Assembly: GCF_003610255.1 (NCBI RefSeq)
Contig: NZ_RAPS01000001.1
Location: forward strand, 6,971,001 to 7,035,000
Direction of reading: 5' to 3'
From: Streptomyces sp. TLI_171
GTDB lineage: Bacteria; Actinomycetota; Actinomycetes; Streptomycetales; Streptomycetaceae
DNA: 64,000 bases
Both the position numbers and the translations under genes were made by a program. Below, in pieces: positions 1 through 8,492 of the stretch; the first letter of the stretch is position 1, and each line of letters opens with the position of its first letter. The notes under the pieces are model-generated. The model had not been told where the DNA came from, did no database searches, and worked only from the letters and a program-made list of their open reading frames with translations.

Positions 1-423
1 TCCAACCTGGCGATGGCCATGCAGGGCCTCGCCGTGGTCCCGGTCTTCGCGGGCTTCGACCTCGACCTCGGCCGCGGCCGGATCTTCACCTACGACGTCA
101 CCGGCGGCCGGTCCGAGGAGCGGGGCTTCGCCGCCACCGGCTCCGGCTCGGTGTTCGCCCGCGGCTCCATGAAGAAGCTGTACCGGGACGACCTGACGGG
201 TGACCAGGCCGCGATGCTCGCCGTCCAGGCGCTGTACGACGCCGCCGACGACGACTCCGCGACCGGCGGCCCCGACCTGGCCCGCAAGATCTACCCGATC
301 GTCTCGCTGATCACCGAGAGCGGCTTCCGCCGGCTCACCGAGGACGAGGTCGCCGCGATCGCGCTGTCCATCACCGACCAGCGGCGCGAGCACCCCAACG
401 GCCCGCAGGCCCCGCTTCTCTGA
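1..423 (+). CDS. prcB: Proteasome beta subunit, C-terminal part
   Basis: This is the 3' end of a gene that begins before the window; the frame is open from base 1 and 140 residues are visible. The sequence (LGRGRIFTYDVTGG, GSGSVFARGSMKKLY, AVQALYDAADDDSATGGPD) matches the C-terminal half of actinobacterial 20S proteasome beta subunits, which supply the catalytic ring of the Pup-proteasome. The propeptide and N-terminal threonine nucleophile lie outside the window. prcA follows 32 bases downstream on the same strand, the usual beta-then-alpha order, so the two are probably co-transcribed. Identity is secure; only completeness is lacking. Confidence 0.95.
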   Translation, partial: SNLAMAMQGLAVVPVFAGFDLDLGRGRIFTYDVTGGRSEERGFAATGSGSVFARGSMKKLYRDDLTGDQAAMLAVQALYDAADDDSATGGPDLARKIYPIVSLITESGFRRLTEDEVAAIALSITDQRREHPNGPQAPLL

Positions 424-455
424 GTCCGCCTCAACCACCCGAAGGGAGACCGGCG

Positions 456-1199
456 GTGTCCACGCCGTTCTACGTCTCGCCCCAGCAGGCCATGGCGGAC
501 CGCGCGGAGTACGCCCGAAAGGGCATCGCCCGCGGCCGCAGCGTGGTCGTGCTCACCTACGCCGACGGCATCATGTTCGTCGCGGAGAACACCTCCCGGG
601 CCCTGCACAAGGTCAGCGAGATCTACGACAAGATCGCCTTCGCCGCGGTCGGCCGCTACAACGAGTTCGAGAACCTCCGGATCGGCGGCGTCCGCTACGC
701 CGACCTGCGCGGCTACTCCTACGACCGGGCCGACGTCACCGCCCGCGGCCTGGCCAACGTGTACGCCCAGACGCTGGGCACCATCTTCTCCTCGGTCGGC
801 GAGAAGCCCTACGAGGTCGAGCTGATCGTCGCCGAGGTCGGCCGCACCGGGAACGACGACCAGATCTACCGGCTCACCCCCGACGGCTCGGTGGTGGACG
901 AGAAGAACGCCGTGGTGGTCGGCGGCAACGCCGACTCCATCGGCAACTACCTCGGCCAGCGCCACCGCACCGGCATGACCCTGACCGAGGCGCTCAAGCT
1001 CGCGGTCGACGGCCTGGCCCGCGACCCCAACGGCGGCAGCCCGCGCACCCTGACGCCGGAGCAGCTGGAGGTCGCCGTGCTGGACCGGCAGCGGTTCCAG
1101 CAGCGCAAGTTCAAGCGCATCCTGGGCGGCCAGCTGACCAGGCTGCTCAGCGGCGACGAGTCCGCCGCCGTCGAGGACGACGAGACCGACACCGAATGA
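456..1199 (+). CDS. prcA: Proteasome alpha subunit
   Basis: 247 aa, the normal size for actinobacterial PrcA. It forms the outer rings of the 20S core and gates entry of pupylated substrates. The N-terminus (STPFYVSPQQAMADRAEYARKG) is the typical alpha-type helix H0 region, followed by ARGRSVVVLTYADGIMFVAEN. There is no catalytic N-terminal Thr, as expected for an alpha subunit. The GTG start at 456 has a GAAGGGAG ribosome-binding site at about 440-447. The C-terminal tail is acidic (VEDDETDTE). It lies between prcB and pafA, the standard pupylation locus. Confidence 0.96.
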   Translation: MSTPFYVSPQQAMADRAEYARKGIARGRSVVVLTYADGIMFVAENTSRALHKVSEIYDKIAFAAVGRYNEFENLRIGGVRYADLRGYSYDRADVTARGLANVYAQTLGTIFSSVGEKPYEVELIVAEVGRTGNDDQIYRLTPDGSVVDEKNAVVVGGNADSIGNYLGQRHRTGMTLTEALKLAVDGLARDPNGGSPRTLTPEQLEVAVLDRQRFQQRKFKRILGGQLTRLLSGDESAAVEDDETDTE

Positions 1200-1296
1200 C
1201 CCACCGGGCGGCCGGCCCGACCGGCCGGCCGCCCGACGGTCCGCCACCGCACCTCCGAGGGGTTCCACCGAGCTTCGAACAGAGAAGGGCCGCCAC

Positions 1297-2658
1297 ATGG
1301 ACCGCCGAATTTTCGGGATCGAGAACGAGTACGGCGTCACCTGCACCTTCCGGGGCCAGCGCCGACTGTCGCCGGACGAGGTCGCCCGCTACCTGTTCCG
1401 CCGGGTCGTCTCCTGGGGCCGCAGCAGCAACGTCTTCCTGAAGAACGGCGCCCGCCTCTACCTCGACGTCGGCTCCCACCCGGAGTACGCGACCCCCGAG
1501 TGCGACGACGTCACCGAGCTGGTCACCCACGACAAGTCCGGCGAGCGGATCCTCGAGGGCCTGCTGGTGGACGCCGAGCGGCGGCTGCACGAGGAGGGCA
1601 TCGCCGGCGACGTCTACCTGTTCAAGAACAACACCGACTCCGCCGGCAACTCCTACGGCTGCCACGAGAACTACCTGGTGGCCCGGCACGGCGAGTTCTC
1701 CCGGCTGGCGGACGTGCTGATCCCGTTCCTGGTGACGCGTCAGCTGATCTGCGGCGCCGGCAAGGTGCTGCAGACCCCGCGCGGCGCGGTCTACTGCGTC
1801 AGCCAGCGCGCCGAGCACATCTGGGAGGGCGTCAGCTCCGCCACCACCCGCTCCCGCCCGATCATCAACACCCGCGACGAGCCGCACGCCGACGCCGAGC
1901 GCTACCGCCGGCTGCACGTGATCGTCGGCGACTCCAACATGTCGGAGACCACCACGCTGCTCAAGGTCGGCGCCACCGACCTGGTGCTGCGGCTGATCGA
2001 GGCCGGCGTGGTGATGCGCGACCTGACGCTGGAGAACCCGATCCGGGCGATCCGCGAGGTCAGCCACGACCTGACGGGCACCCACCAGGTCCGGCTGGCC
2101 AACGGCCGGGAGGCCTCCGCGCTGGAGATCCAGGAGGAGTACTACTCCAAGGCGCTGGAGTTCGCCGACCGCAAGGGCCTGAACGAGGGCACCGTGGCCC
2201 AGGTGCTGGACCTGTGGGGCCGCACCCTGGAGGCGGTGCGCAGCGAGGACCTGGCCAAGGTCGGCACCGAGATCGACTGGATCATGAAGTACCAGCTGAT
2301 CGAGAAGTACCGGGCCAAGCACCAGATGACCATGTCCAACCCGCGGGTCGCCCAGATCGACCTGGCCTACCACGACATCCACCGCCGCCGCGGCCTGTTC
2401 TACCTGCTGCAGAAGAACGGCCAGGCCAAGCGGGTCACCACCGACCTGCTGACCTTCCAGGGCAAGTCGGTGCCCCCGCAGACCACCCGGGCCCGGCTGC
2501 GCGGCGACTTCATCCGGCGCGCCCAGGAGCAGCGCCGGGACTTCACCGTCGACTGGGTGCACCTGAAGCTCAACGACCAGGCGCAGCGCACCGTGCTGTG
2601 CAAGGACCCGTTCCGGTCGGTGGACGAGCGGGTGGAGAAGCTGATCGCCGGAATGTAA
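1297..2658 (+). CDS. pafA: Pup--protein ligase PafA
   Basis: 453 aa, full family length. PafA ATP-dependently joins the C-terminal glutamate of Pup to substrate lysines, marking them for the proteasome. Visible are the N-terminal ATP-binding motif RIFGIENEYG (residues 4-13) and YLDVGSHPEYATPE, whose Asp57 corresponds to the catalytic aspartate of the PafA/Dop carboxylate-amine ligase fold. PafA rather than Dop is chosen because of the position directly after prcA and the ending DPFRSVDERVEKLIAGM. The ATG at 1297 follows an AGAAGGG ribosome-binding site. A 97-base gap separates it from prcA. Confidence 0.96.
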   Translation: MDRRIFGIENEYGVTCTFRGQRRLSPDEVARYLFRRVVSWGRSSNVFLKNGARLYLDVGSHPEYATPECDDVTELVTHDKSGERILEGLLVDAERRLHEEGIAGDVYLFKNNTDSAGNSYGCHENYLVARHGEFSRLADVLIPFLVTRQLICGAGKVLQTPRGAVYCVSQRAEHIWEGVSSATTRSRPIINTRDEPHADAERYRRLHVIVGDSNMSETTTLLKVGATDLVLRLIEAGVVMRDLTLENPIRAIREVSHDLTGTHQVRLANGREASALEIQEEYYSKALEFADRKGLNEGTVAQVLDLWGRTLEAVRSEDLAKVGTEIDWIMKYQLIEKYRAKHQMTMSNPRVAQIDLAYHDIHRRRGLFYLLQKNGQAKRVTTDLLTFQGKSVPPQTTRARLRGDFIRRAQEQRRDFTVDWVHLKLNDQAQRTVLCKDPFRSVDERVEKLIAGM

Positions 2659-2671
2659 GTTCCGCGGCTGA

Positions 2672-2708
2672 CGGTCCGTCGGGGGTGCGCCGCGCCTCCG
2701 ACGGACCG
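2672..2708 (+). terminator. Hairpin terminator after pafA
   Basis: An 11-bp perfect inverted repeat (CGGTCCGTCGG at 2672-2682 and CCGACGGACCG at 2698-2708) with a 15-base loop sits 13 bases after the pafA stop. It has no T-tract, as is common in streptomycetes. It probably ends the prcBA-pafA transcript. Confidence 0.6.
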
Positions 2709-2734
2709 GACGAATCGGGTCATAGGCTGACGGC

Positions 2735-3721
2735 ATGCGTCGAATCGCCTCCCTGCTCACCGTCCCCCTCGCCGCCCTGCTGCTGGTCTCCTGCAGCAGC
2801 GGTGACGGCAAGTCCGCCTCGGCGACGCCGTCGGCGACCGGCTCCGCGGCCCAGGTGCCCAGCCCGGTCGCGTCCGCGTCGCCGATGCCCACCGTCAGCG
2901 GGGACTTCGGCTCGAAGGCGACCATCACGCTGCCCTCCGAGCAGCCGGGCGGGCAGTTCGTGGTCAGCGTGGTCACCGAGGGCTCGGGGCCGACGGTCAA
3001 CAAGAACGACTGGGTGACCGTCAACTACACCGCCAAGGACTGGACCACCGGCAAGGACCTGTCCAGCTCCTACGACTCCGGCGGCAAGCCGCAGATCTAC
3101 CAGGCCGGCACCGGTCAGCTGGTGCCCGCCTTCGACCAGAGCGTGGTCGGCAAGAAGGTCGGCAGCCGGCTGCTGGTGGTCGCCCCGCCCGCGGCCGGGT
3201 TCGGCTCGCAGGGCTCCACGGCGCTGGGCGTCGGCAAGGACGACACGGTGGTGTTCGTGCTCGACATCGTGCAGGCGGTCCCGCAGGACTCCACGATCTC
3301 GGGGCAGCTCACCCAGCCGCCCGCCACCTCCCCGCAGGTGACCGACAACGGCAAGGCCGCGCCGACCATCACCATCCCGTCCGGGCAGCAGCCGCCCACC
3401 GACCTGCAGACGTACGTGCTGGTCAAGGGCGACGGCCCGGAGGTGAAGACCGGGCAGACGCTGGTGGTCCAGTACACCGGCGTGACCTGGGCCGACGGCA
3501 AGCAGTTCGACTCCTCGTGGAACCACGGCGGGGCGCAGGCGCTGCAGGTCGGCACCGGGAGCCTGATCAAGGGCTGGGACCAGGGCCTGGTCGGACAGAC
3601 CGTGGGCAGCCGGGTGATGCTGGTGGTCCCGCCGTCGCTGGGCTACGGCGACCAGGCCAGCGGATCGATCCCGGCGAACTCCACCCTGGTGTTCGTGATC
3701 GACATCCTGGAAGCAGTCTGA
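2735..3721 (+). CDS. FKBP-type peptidyl-prolyl isomerase lipoprotein (two domains)
   Basis: 328 aa. The N-terminus is a lipoprotein signal (hydrophobic stretch then LLLVSC, Cys20 the likely lipidated residue), so it should act on the outer face of the membrane. Two FKBP domains follow: about residues 75-185 (degenerate, with VTVNYTAKDWTTGKDL) and about 225-328 (good FKBP match: VVQYTGVTW, FDSSWN, IKGWDQGLVGQTVGSRV, IPANSTLVFVIDIL). It is expected to catalyse cis-trans isomerisation of Xaa-Pro bonds in exported proteins. It is followed by a membrane-anchored paralogue and a small cytoplasmic FKBP. Confidence 0.9.
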   Translation: MRRIASLLTVPLAALLLVSCSSGDGKSASATPSATGSAAQVPSPVASASPMPTVSGDFGSKATITLPSEQPGGQFVVSVVTEGSGPTVNKNDWVTVNYTAKDWTTGKDLSSSYDSGGKPQIYQAGTGQLVPAFDQSVVGKKVGSRLLVVAPPAAGFGSQGSTALGVGKDDTVVFVLDIVQAVPQDSTISGQLTQPPATSPQVTDNGKAAPTITIPSGQQPPTDLQTYVLVKGDGPEVKTGQTLVVQYTGVTWADGKQFDSSWNHGGAQALQVGTGSLIKGWDQGLVGQTVGSRVMLVVPPSLGYGDQASGSIPANSTLVFVIDILEAV

Positions 3722-3834
3722 CAGCCGCCTGACAACGGGGCGAGGACCGGACTGACCCGCTCTCATTCCGACCTGACATACTGCTGCCCCGCACCAGTGG
3801 TACACGCGTCGTCGGGCGAGATGAATGGGGAGTC

Positions 3835-5106
3835 ATGTCTGAGAAAGCGTCGAGCCCGGACGAGGCCGACAACACGGGGAAGCTGACCTCCGTGGACCGC
3901 GAGTCGATCGTGGTCCCGGCGGAGATGCTCACCCAGGCCGGCTGGGCGCCGCCCTCGCCGGCGGTGAAGTCCGCGGAGGACCGGGACGAGCCGCAGGTGT
4001 TCGCCTCCACCCAGCGCAAGGTGGACCTCTCGGAGGCCGGCTACGACGAGGACCCGGGCAGCTCCGGCCGCCTCGGCGCGATCCTCGGCTCGGTCGTCGC
4101 GGTGCTGCTGATCGCCTCCGCGGTGACGATGTACTACGTCAACAAGGACGACGACAAGCCCGCGGCGAAGGCCGACGCGGCCGCCCCGAGCGCCAGTGCG
4201 TCCACGCCGACGCAGGCGCCGGTGCCGCCGATCAAGGACAACGCCAAGGTGCTGCCCACGGTGACCGGCGAGTTCGGTTCCAAGGCCACCATCACGGTGC
4301 CCAAGGACGCGCCCGACGGCACCTTCGTGGTCAAGGAGCTCTCCGCGGGCAACGGCCCGAAGGTCGAGAAGGGCAACTGGGTCACCGTCGACTACACGGC
4401 GATGGACTGGCAGACCGGCAAGGAGATCCCCGGCTCGTACGAGGGCGACAGCCCGAAGCCGCAGCTGATCCAGGCCGACGCCGGCAAGCTGATCCCGGCG
4501 ATCGACCAGGCCATCACCGGCCACAAGGCCGGCAGCCGGATCGTCGTGGTCGCCCCGCCCGCCGCCGCGTTCGGCGACCAGGGCAACGCGGACCTCGGCA
4601 TCGGCGCCAAGGACAGCCTGGTGTTCGTGCTGGACATCAAGCAGGCCACCGCGCCCGACGCGGTGCTCTCCGGCGACATGACCCCGCCGCCCGCCGACTT
4701 CCCGCAGGTGAAGGACAACGGCAAGAAGCCGTTCGACATCACCCCGGTCAAGGGCGCCGCCGACCCGACCGAGCTGAAGAGCCACGTCCTGATCCAGGGC
4801 AAGGGCCGCAAGATCGACTCCGGTGAGAAGGTCGTCGTCCAGTACACCGGCGCGCTGTACAAGGACGGCAAGAAGTTCGACTCCTCGCTCGACCGCGGCC
4901 AGGCGTTCAGCTTCGTCACCGGCGGCGGCAACGTCATCGAGGGCTGGGACAAGGGCATCGTCGGCCAGAACATCGGCAGCCGGATCGAGCTGGTGATCCC
5001 CGCGTCGCTGGGCTACAAGGACCAGGCCTCCGAGAGCATCCCGGCCAACTCGACCCTGGTCTTCGTGGTCGACATCCTGGACGCGGGCGTCGGCGGCGCG
5101 GACTGA
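3835..5106 (+). CDS. Membrane-anchored FKBP-type peptidyl-prolyl isomerase (two domains)
   Basis: 423 aa. An acidic cytoplasmic tail of about 80 residues precedes one transmembrane helix (about residues 81-102, LGAILGSVVAVLLIASAVTM). An Ala/Pro/Ser-rich linker and two FKBP domains (about 145-260 and 300-420) follow; the second keeps the core motifs VVQYTGALY, FDSSLDRG, IEGWDKGIVGQNIGSR and SIPANSTLVFVVDIL. The outer part is a clear paralogue of the lipoprotein upstream (shared GEFGSKATITVP-type segment and domain order), so one probably arose by tandem duplication. The role of the cytoplasmic tail is unknown. The ATG at 3835 follows GGGGAG. Confidence 0.88.
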   Translation: MSEKASSPDEADNTGKLTSVDRESIVVPAEMLTQAGWAPPSPAVKSAEDRDEPQVFASTQRKVDLSEAGYDEDPGSSGRLGAILGSVVAVLLIASAVTMYYVNKDDDKPAAKADAAAPSASASTPTQAPVPPIKDNAKVLPTVTGEFGSKATITVPKDAPDGTFVVKELSAGNGPKVEKGNWVTVDYTAMDWQTGKEIPGSYEGDSPKPQLIQADAGKLIPAIDQAITGHKAGSRIVVVAPPAAAFGDQGNADLGIGAKDSLVFVLDIKQATAPDAVLSGDMTPPPADFPQVKDNGKKPFDITPVKGAADPTELKSHVLIQGKGRKIDSGEKVVVQYTGALYKDGKKFDSSLDRGQAFSFVTGGGNVIEGWDKGIVGQNIGSRIELVIPASLGYKDQASESIPANSTLVFVVDILDAGVGGAD

Positions 5107-5175
5107 CGCGCCGTCGGGCGGCCACCGCTCGCCTAGGATGAGTCCCGTTCACGCAACCGAACGAGAAGAGCAATC

Positions 5176-5544
5176 GTGAAGACCAAGCCGGAGATCGACT
5201 TCCCGGGCGGCGACGCCCCGACCGAGCTCCAGATCCGCGACATCGTGGTCGGCGACGGCGCCGAGGCCAAGGCCGGCGCGGTCGTCGAGGTCCACTACGT
5301 CGGTGTCACCTTCGCCTCCGGCGAGGAGTTCGACGCCTCGTGGAACCGCGGCCAGACCTTCAAGTTCCCGCTGGGCGGGGGCCGGGTCATCAAGGGCTGG
5401 GACCAGGGTGTCGAGGGCATGCGCGTCGGCGGCCGCCGCGAGCTGGTCATCCCGCCGCACCTGGCGTACGGCAACCAGTCGCCGAGCCCGCTCATCCCGG
5501 CCGGCTCCACCCTGATCTTCGTGGTGGACCTGCTGGGCGTCTGA
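5176..5544 (+). CDS. Small FKBP-type peptidyl-prolyl isomerase
   Basis: 122 aa, a single complete FKBP12-type domain without signal peptide, so cytoplasmic. Diagnostic segments are VEVHYVGVTFASGEEFDASWN, FPLGGGRVIKGWDQGVEGM, GGRRELVIPPHLAYG and LIFVVDLLGV. It strongly resembles the FKBP-12-type proteins known from streptomycetes. The GTG start at 5176 is preceded by GAGAAGAG. A TAGGAT element at 5133-5138 could be its -10 box. A hairpin terminator follows 14 bases after the stop. Confidence 0.93.
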   Translation: MKTKPEIDFPGGDAPTELQIRDIVVGDGAEAKAGAVVEVHYVGVTFASGEEFDASWNRGQTFKFPLGGGRVIKGWDQGVEGMRVGGRRELVIPPHLAYGNQSPSPLIPAGSTLIFVVDLLGV

Positions 5545-5558
5545 CCTCGGACGCACCG

Positions 5559-5594
5559 CCGAACCCCCGGTTCCGACAGGAGCCGGGGGTTCGG
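5559..5594 (+). terminator. Hairpin terminator after the small FKBP gene
   Basis: A 12-bp perfect inverted repeat (CCGAACCCCCGG at 5559-5570, CCGGGGGTTCGG at 5583-5594) is followed by CTTTCG. It separates the FKBP genes from pafB. Confidence 0.7.
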
Positions 5595-5661
5595 CTTTCG
5601 CCGAGCGTGTCCGTACCGGTACGGTCAGGCGGGTCACCCCCGATCGGAGGAAGGGTCAGCG

Positions 5662-6639
5662 ATGGCGATCGCCAAGGCAGAGCGGCTGATGAACCTCGCC
5701 CTGTGCCTGATGAACACGCGGCGTCCACTGTCCAAGAAAGAGCTGCGGGAGTCCGTCGAGGCGTACCGGGAGGCCTGGCAACAGGGCTCCGAGGACGCCT
5801 TCAACCGGATGTTCGAGCGCGACAAGGACGACCTGCGCGAGCTCGGCCTGATCATCGACGTGGACGAGAACGCGCTCGACGGCGAGATCGGCTACCTGGC
5901 CCGCCGCGACCGCAACCGCCTCCCGGAGATCGCGCTGGACGCCGAGGAGGCCGCCGCGCTGACGCTGGCCGCCCGGGTCTGGCAGCAGGCCAAGATGTCC
6001 GGCGCCGCCAGCGGCGCGCTGCAGAAGCTGCGCGCGGCCGGCGTGCCGTTCGCCGAGGACCGCGAGCACGGCGCGCTGGAGCCGCGGATCCCCGGCCGGG
6101 AGGCCGCGTTCGAGCCGCTGCTGGTCGCCGCCCGCGACCGACGGCCCGTCACCTTCGAGTACCGGAAGGCCGGAGCGGCCACCGCCGAGCCGCGCTCGGT
6201 CGAGCCCTGGGCGCTGGAGTGCTGGCGCGGCCACTGGTACCTGGCCGGCTGGGACCGCGACCGCGGCTCCGCCCGGGTGTTCCGGCTGTCCCGGATCACC
6301 GGCAAGGTGAAGTCCCGGGCCGGCGCGTTCACCGGCGAGGTCCCCGAGCACGTCGACGTGCGCGCCGTGGTCGCCCGCTTCGCCGGCGAAGGCGCCACCG
6401 CGGTGGCGCGGGTGAGGCTCCGTCGGGCCGCCGCCTACCCGCTGCGCCAGCGCGCCCTGGAGACCCGGCCGGTGGACGCCGACTGGGACGAGCTGGACAT
6501 CCCGTACGGCAACGGCCTGGGCGCCGACCTCGCCGAGTACGGCCCCGACGTCATCGTGATCGGCCCCGAGGACCTGCGGGCCGACGTCATCGACCGGCTG
6601 CGCGCCGTCGCCGGTCTCGCCGGGGTGGGAGCAGAGTGA
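5662..6639 (+). CDS. pafB: WYL-domain regulator PafB
   Basis: 325 aa: an N-terminal winged-helix domain (about residues 1-75: KAERLMNLALCLMNTRRPLSKKELRESV), a WYL ligand-sensing domain (about 140-225; VTFEYRKAG, LECWRGHWYLAGWDRDR, FRLSRI) and a C-terminal WCX extension. In mycobacteria PafB and PafC form a heterodimeric activator of the RecA-independent DNA damage response; single-stranded DNA sensing through the WYL domain has been proposed. It is paired with pafC 73 bases downstream and lies in the pafA-tatC locus, as in Mycobacterium. The ATG follows GGAGGAAGGG. Confidence 0.93.
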   Translation: MAIAKAERLMNLALCLMNTRRPLSKKELRESVEAYREAWQQGSEDAFNRMFERDKDDLRELGLIIDVDENALDGEIGYLARRDRNRLPEIALDAEEAAALTLAARVWQQAKMSGAASGALQKLRAAGVPFAEDREHGALEPRIPGREAAFEPLLVAARDRRPVTFEYRKAGAATAEPRSVEPWALECWRGHWYLAGWDRDRGSARVFRLSRITGKVKSRAGAFTGEVPEHVDVRAVVARFAGEGATAVARVRLRRAAAYPLRQRALETRPVDADWDELDIPYGNGLGADLAEYGPDVIVIGPEDLRADVIDRLRAVAGLAGVGAE

Positions 6640-6712
6640 ACGAGCGAAGCGAGAGAACCACTATGCGGGACGCCCGCTGCGAAGCAACCACCGAGCGCAG
6701 CGAGGTGGGGGC
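6640..6712. repeat. Short repeats between pafB and pafC
   Basis: The 73-base gap contains two near-identical 12-mers, GAGCGAAGCGAG (6642-6653) and GAGCGCAGCGAG (6693-6704). Each is close to palindromic. They may be a dispersed intergenic repeat or small hairpins in the pafBC transcript. No function can be assigned from this window alone. Confidence 0.4.
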
Positions 6713-7678
6713 ATGAGCAACGCGATCGACCAGACGCGGCGGATGCTGTCGCTGGTCACCTACCTGCGCGAGCGCCCCGGGGCCGAGGTCGCCGAGGTGG
6801 CGCGGGCCTTCGGCATCAGCGAGCGCGAGCTGATCGGCGACCTCAACGTGCTGCCGATGTGCGGCACCTCGTTCCGCGGCGGCGACCTGCTGGACATCGA
6901 CACCGACGGCGAGCGGATCTGGTGGCACAACGTCGACGACGTGGCCCAGCCGCTGCGGCTGGCCGCCGACGAGGCCACCGCCCTGCTGGTCGCCGCCCGC
7001 GCGGTGGCCGGCCTGCCCGGCCTGCGCGAGCGCGACCGGCAGGCGCTCACCCGGGCCGTCGCCAAGATCGAGGACGCGGCGGGCGAGAGCGCCGAGTCCG
7101 CCGCCCGGATCGGCGTCACCTTCGAGGCCGAGGGGACCGTCTTCGCCGACATCGACCGGGCGCTCAGCGAGGGCCGGCTGATCTGGCTGCGCTACTGGTC
7201 GCACGGCCGGGGCGAGCTGACGGAGCGTGAGGTCGACCCGATCCGCCTGGTCACCGAGGGCCACACCTACCTCGAGGGCTGGTGCCGCACCTCCGAGGAC
7301 CGGCGCACCTTCCGGCTCGACCGGATCGCCGAGATCAAGGTCCTCGACGAGCCGGCCAACCCGCCCCGGTTGCAGCCCCGCGACCTGTCCGCCGGCCTGG
7401 TCGCCCCCGCCGCCGACGACCCGCAGGTGGTGGTCGAGGTCGGTCCCGGCGGCCGCTGGGTCGCCGAGTACTACACGCACGACAGCGCCGAGGAACTCCC
7501 CGACGGCGGGCTGCGGATCACCCTGCGCTCCGCCGAGCCGTCCGGCCTGCGCACCCTCGCCCTGCGGCTCGGCCGGGACGGCCGGATCACCGCCCCGCCG
7601 CAGCTCGCCGAACAGGCCCGCACCGCCGCGCTCGCCGCGCTGGAGCACTACCGGGACGGACAGGTCGGAACCACGTGA
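6713..7678 (+). CDS. pafC: WYL-domain regulator PafC
   Basis: 321 aa with the same architecture as PafB: N-terminal winged helix (about 8-65: TRRMLSLVTYLRERPGAEVAEVARAF), WYL domain (about 145-220: IWLRYWSHGRGELTEREVDPIRLV, YLEGWCRTSEDRRTFRLDRI) and a WCX domain. It is the expected partner of PafB in the DNA-damage transcription factor. The stop codon overlaps the GTG start of the next gene (GTGA), implying translational coupling. Confidence 0.93.
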   Translation: MSNAIDQTRRMLSLVTYLRERPGAEVAEVARAFGISERELIGDLNVLPMCGTSFRGGDLLDIDTDGERIWWHNVDDVAQPLRLAADEATALLVAARAVAGLPGLRERDRQALTRAVAKIEDAAGESAESAARIGVTFEAEGTVFADIDRALSEGRLIWLRYWSHGRGELTEREVDPIRLVTEGHTYLEGWCRTSEDRRTFRLDRIAEIKVLDEPANPPRLQPRDLSAGLVAPAADDPQVVVEVGPGGRWVAEYYTHDSAEELPDGGLRITLRSAEPSGLRTLALRLGRDGRITAPPQLAEQARTAALAALEHYRDGQVGTT

Positions 7679-7905
7679 CCGAAGGCACCAGATTCAAGGT
7701 GTACTGCTCGCAGTGCCGGGAGAAGGTCGAGCTCCCGGCGCCCGAGTTCCGGCTGGCCCTCGGGGCCAGCCGGGAGCGCACCTTCTACAGCTTCACCTGC
7801 CCGGAGTGCGGAGCGTCCGTCCGCAAGATCGCCGGGGAGAAGATCGTCGCCGCGCTGACCGAGGCCGGCGTGCACACCATGCGGCTGCTGCCGGTGGACG
7901 GATAG
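7675..7905 (+). CDS. Small zinc-ribbon-like protein of unknown function
   Basis: 76 aa from a GTG start that overlaps the pafC stop by four bases (GTGA). Two CxxC pairs are visible: CSQC near residues 10-13 and CPEC near 41-44. They are spaced as in a zinc ribbon, which suggests a metal-binding nucleic-acid or protein-interaction module. It has no signal peptide and no membrane segment. Its place between pafC and tatA, in one tight run of genes, makes co-transcription with the PafBC regulator very likely. No function is known to me. Confidence 0.75.
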   Translation: MTEGTRFKVYCSQCREKVELPAPEFRLALGASRERTFYSFTCPECGASVRKIAGEKIVAALTEAGVHTMRLLPVDG

Positions 7906-7918
7906 GAGGGCCCCGCGC

Positions 7919-8074
7919 GTGAACTGGACCCTGGTCGGCGCCGTGCTGCTGTCCACCGCGGGCCTGCTGGTGCTCGGCGTGCTGGCGCTGCGGCTGTGGC
8001 TGGACGCCCGGGCGCTGGCCCGTGAGGTGGACGGCGCGGTCAGCGCGCTGCAGCGGGCGGCCGACGGCGGCTGA
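7919..8074 (+). CDS. Very small single-pass membrane protein
   Basis: 51 aa from GTG at 7919, preceded by GGAGGG (7906-7911) seven bases upstream. An N-terminal hydrophobic helix (about residues 5-28: LVGAVLLSTAGLLVLGVLAL) is followed by a short amphipathic, charged tail (DARALAREVDGAVSALQ). Codon use is fully high-GC3, supporting a real gene. The topology is reminiscent of a TatA-like small protein, but the TatA motif is absent, and tatA itself lies 110 bases downstream. Function unknown. Confidence 0.65.
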   Translation: MNWTLVGAVLLSTAGLLVLGVLALRLWLDARALAREVDGAVSALQRAADGG

Positions 8075-8184
8075 CCGGTATCCGATCGTTGGGTACCGGG
8101 TTCCCGGCGCGACACCCCGAGCGGCTACCATCGCCCGCAGAGGGGGAGCCCTGCCTCCCGTACCAAGGAAGGCGGTGTTCGCGG

Positions 8185-8442
8185 ATGCGACTGCTCTCAC
8201 CCGGGTCGCTGCTGCTGGTCGCGGTGTTCGCCGTGCTGCTGTTCGGCGGCAAGCGGCTGCCCGAGGCGGCCCGCGCGCTCGGCCGGTCCCTGCGGATCCT
8301 GAAGAGCGAGGGCAAGGCGCTGCGTCGGGAGTTCGACGCCGGCCGGGAGACGCCCGCCGCGCCGGTCGCGCCGCCCGCCGCCGAGCCGGACCGGGTGGTC
8401 AAGGCCGCCCCGGGCGCGCCCCGCACCGACCGGGCCGCCTGA
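8185..8442 (+). CDS. tatA: Sec-independent translocase protein TatA
   Basis: 85 aa: one N-terminal transmembrane helix (about residues 5-20), the family hinge FGGKRLPEAARALGRSLR, then an amphipathic helix and a Pro/Ala-rich tail. TatA oligomerises to form the pore that lets folded twin-arginine proteins cross the membrane. The ATG at 8185 is chosen because it places the hydrophobic helix at the N-terminus, with an AAGGAAGG ribosome-binding site upstream (8165-8172). tatC follows after 50 bases. Confidence 0.93.
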   Translation: MRLLSPGSLLLVAVFAVLLFGGKRLPEAARALGRSLRILKSEGKALRREFDAGRETPAAPVAPPAAEPDRVVKAAPGAPRTDRAA

Positions 8443-8492
8443 ACCGCGGCCCGCACCACTCCGACTACCGAGCGCACGATTCGAGGACCGGG

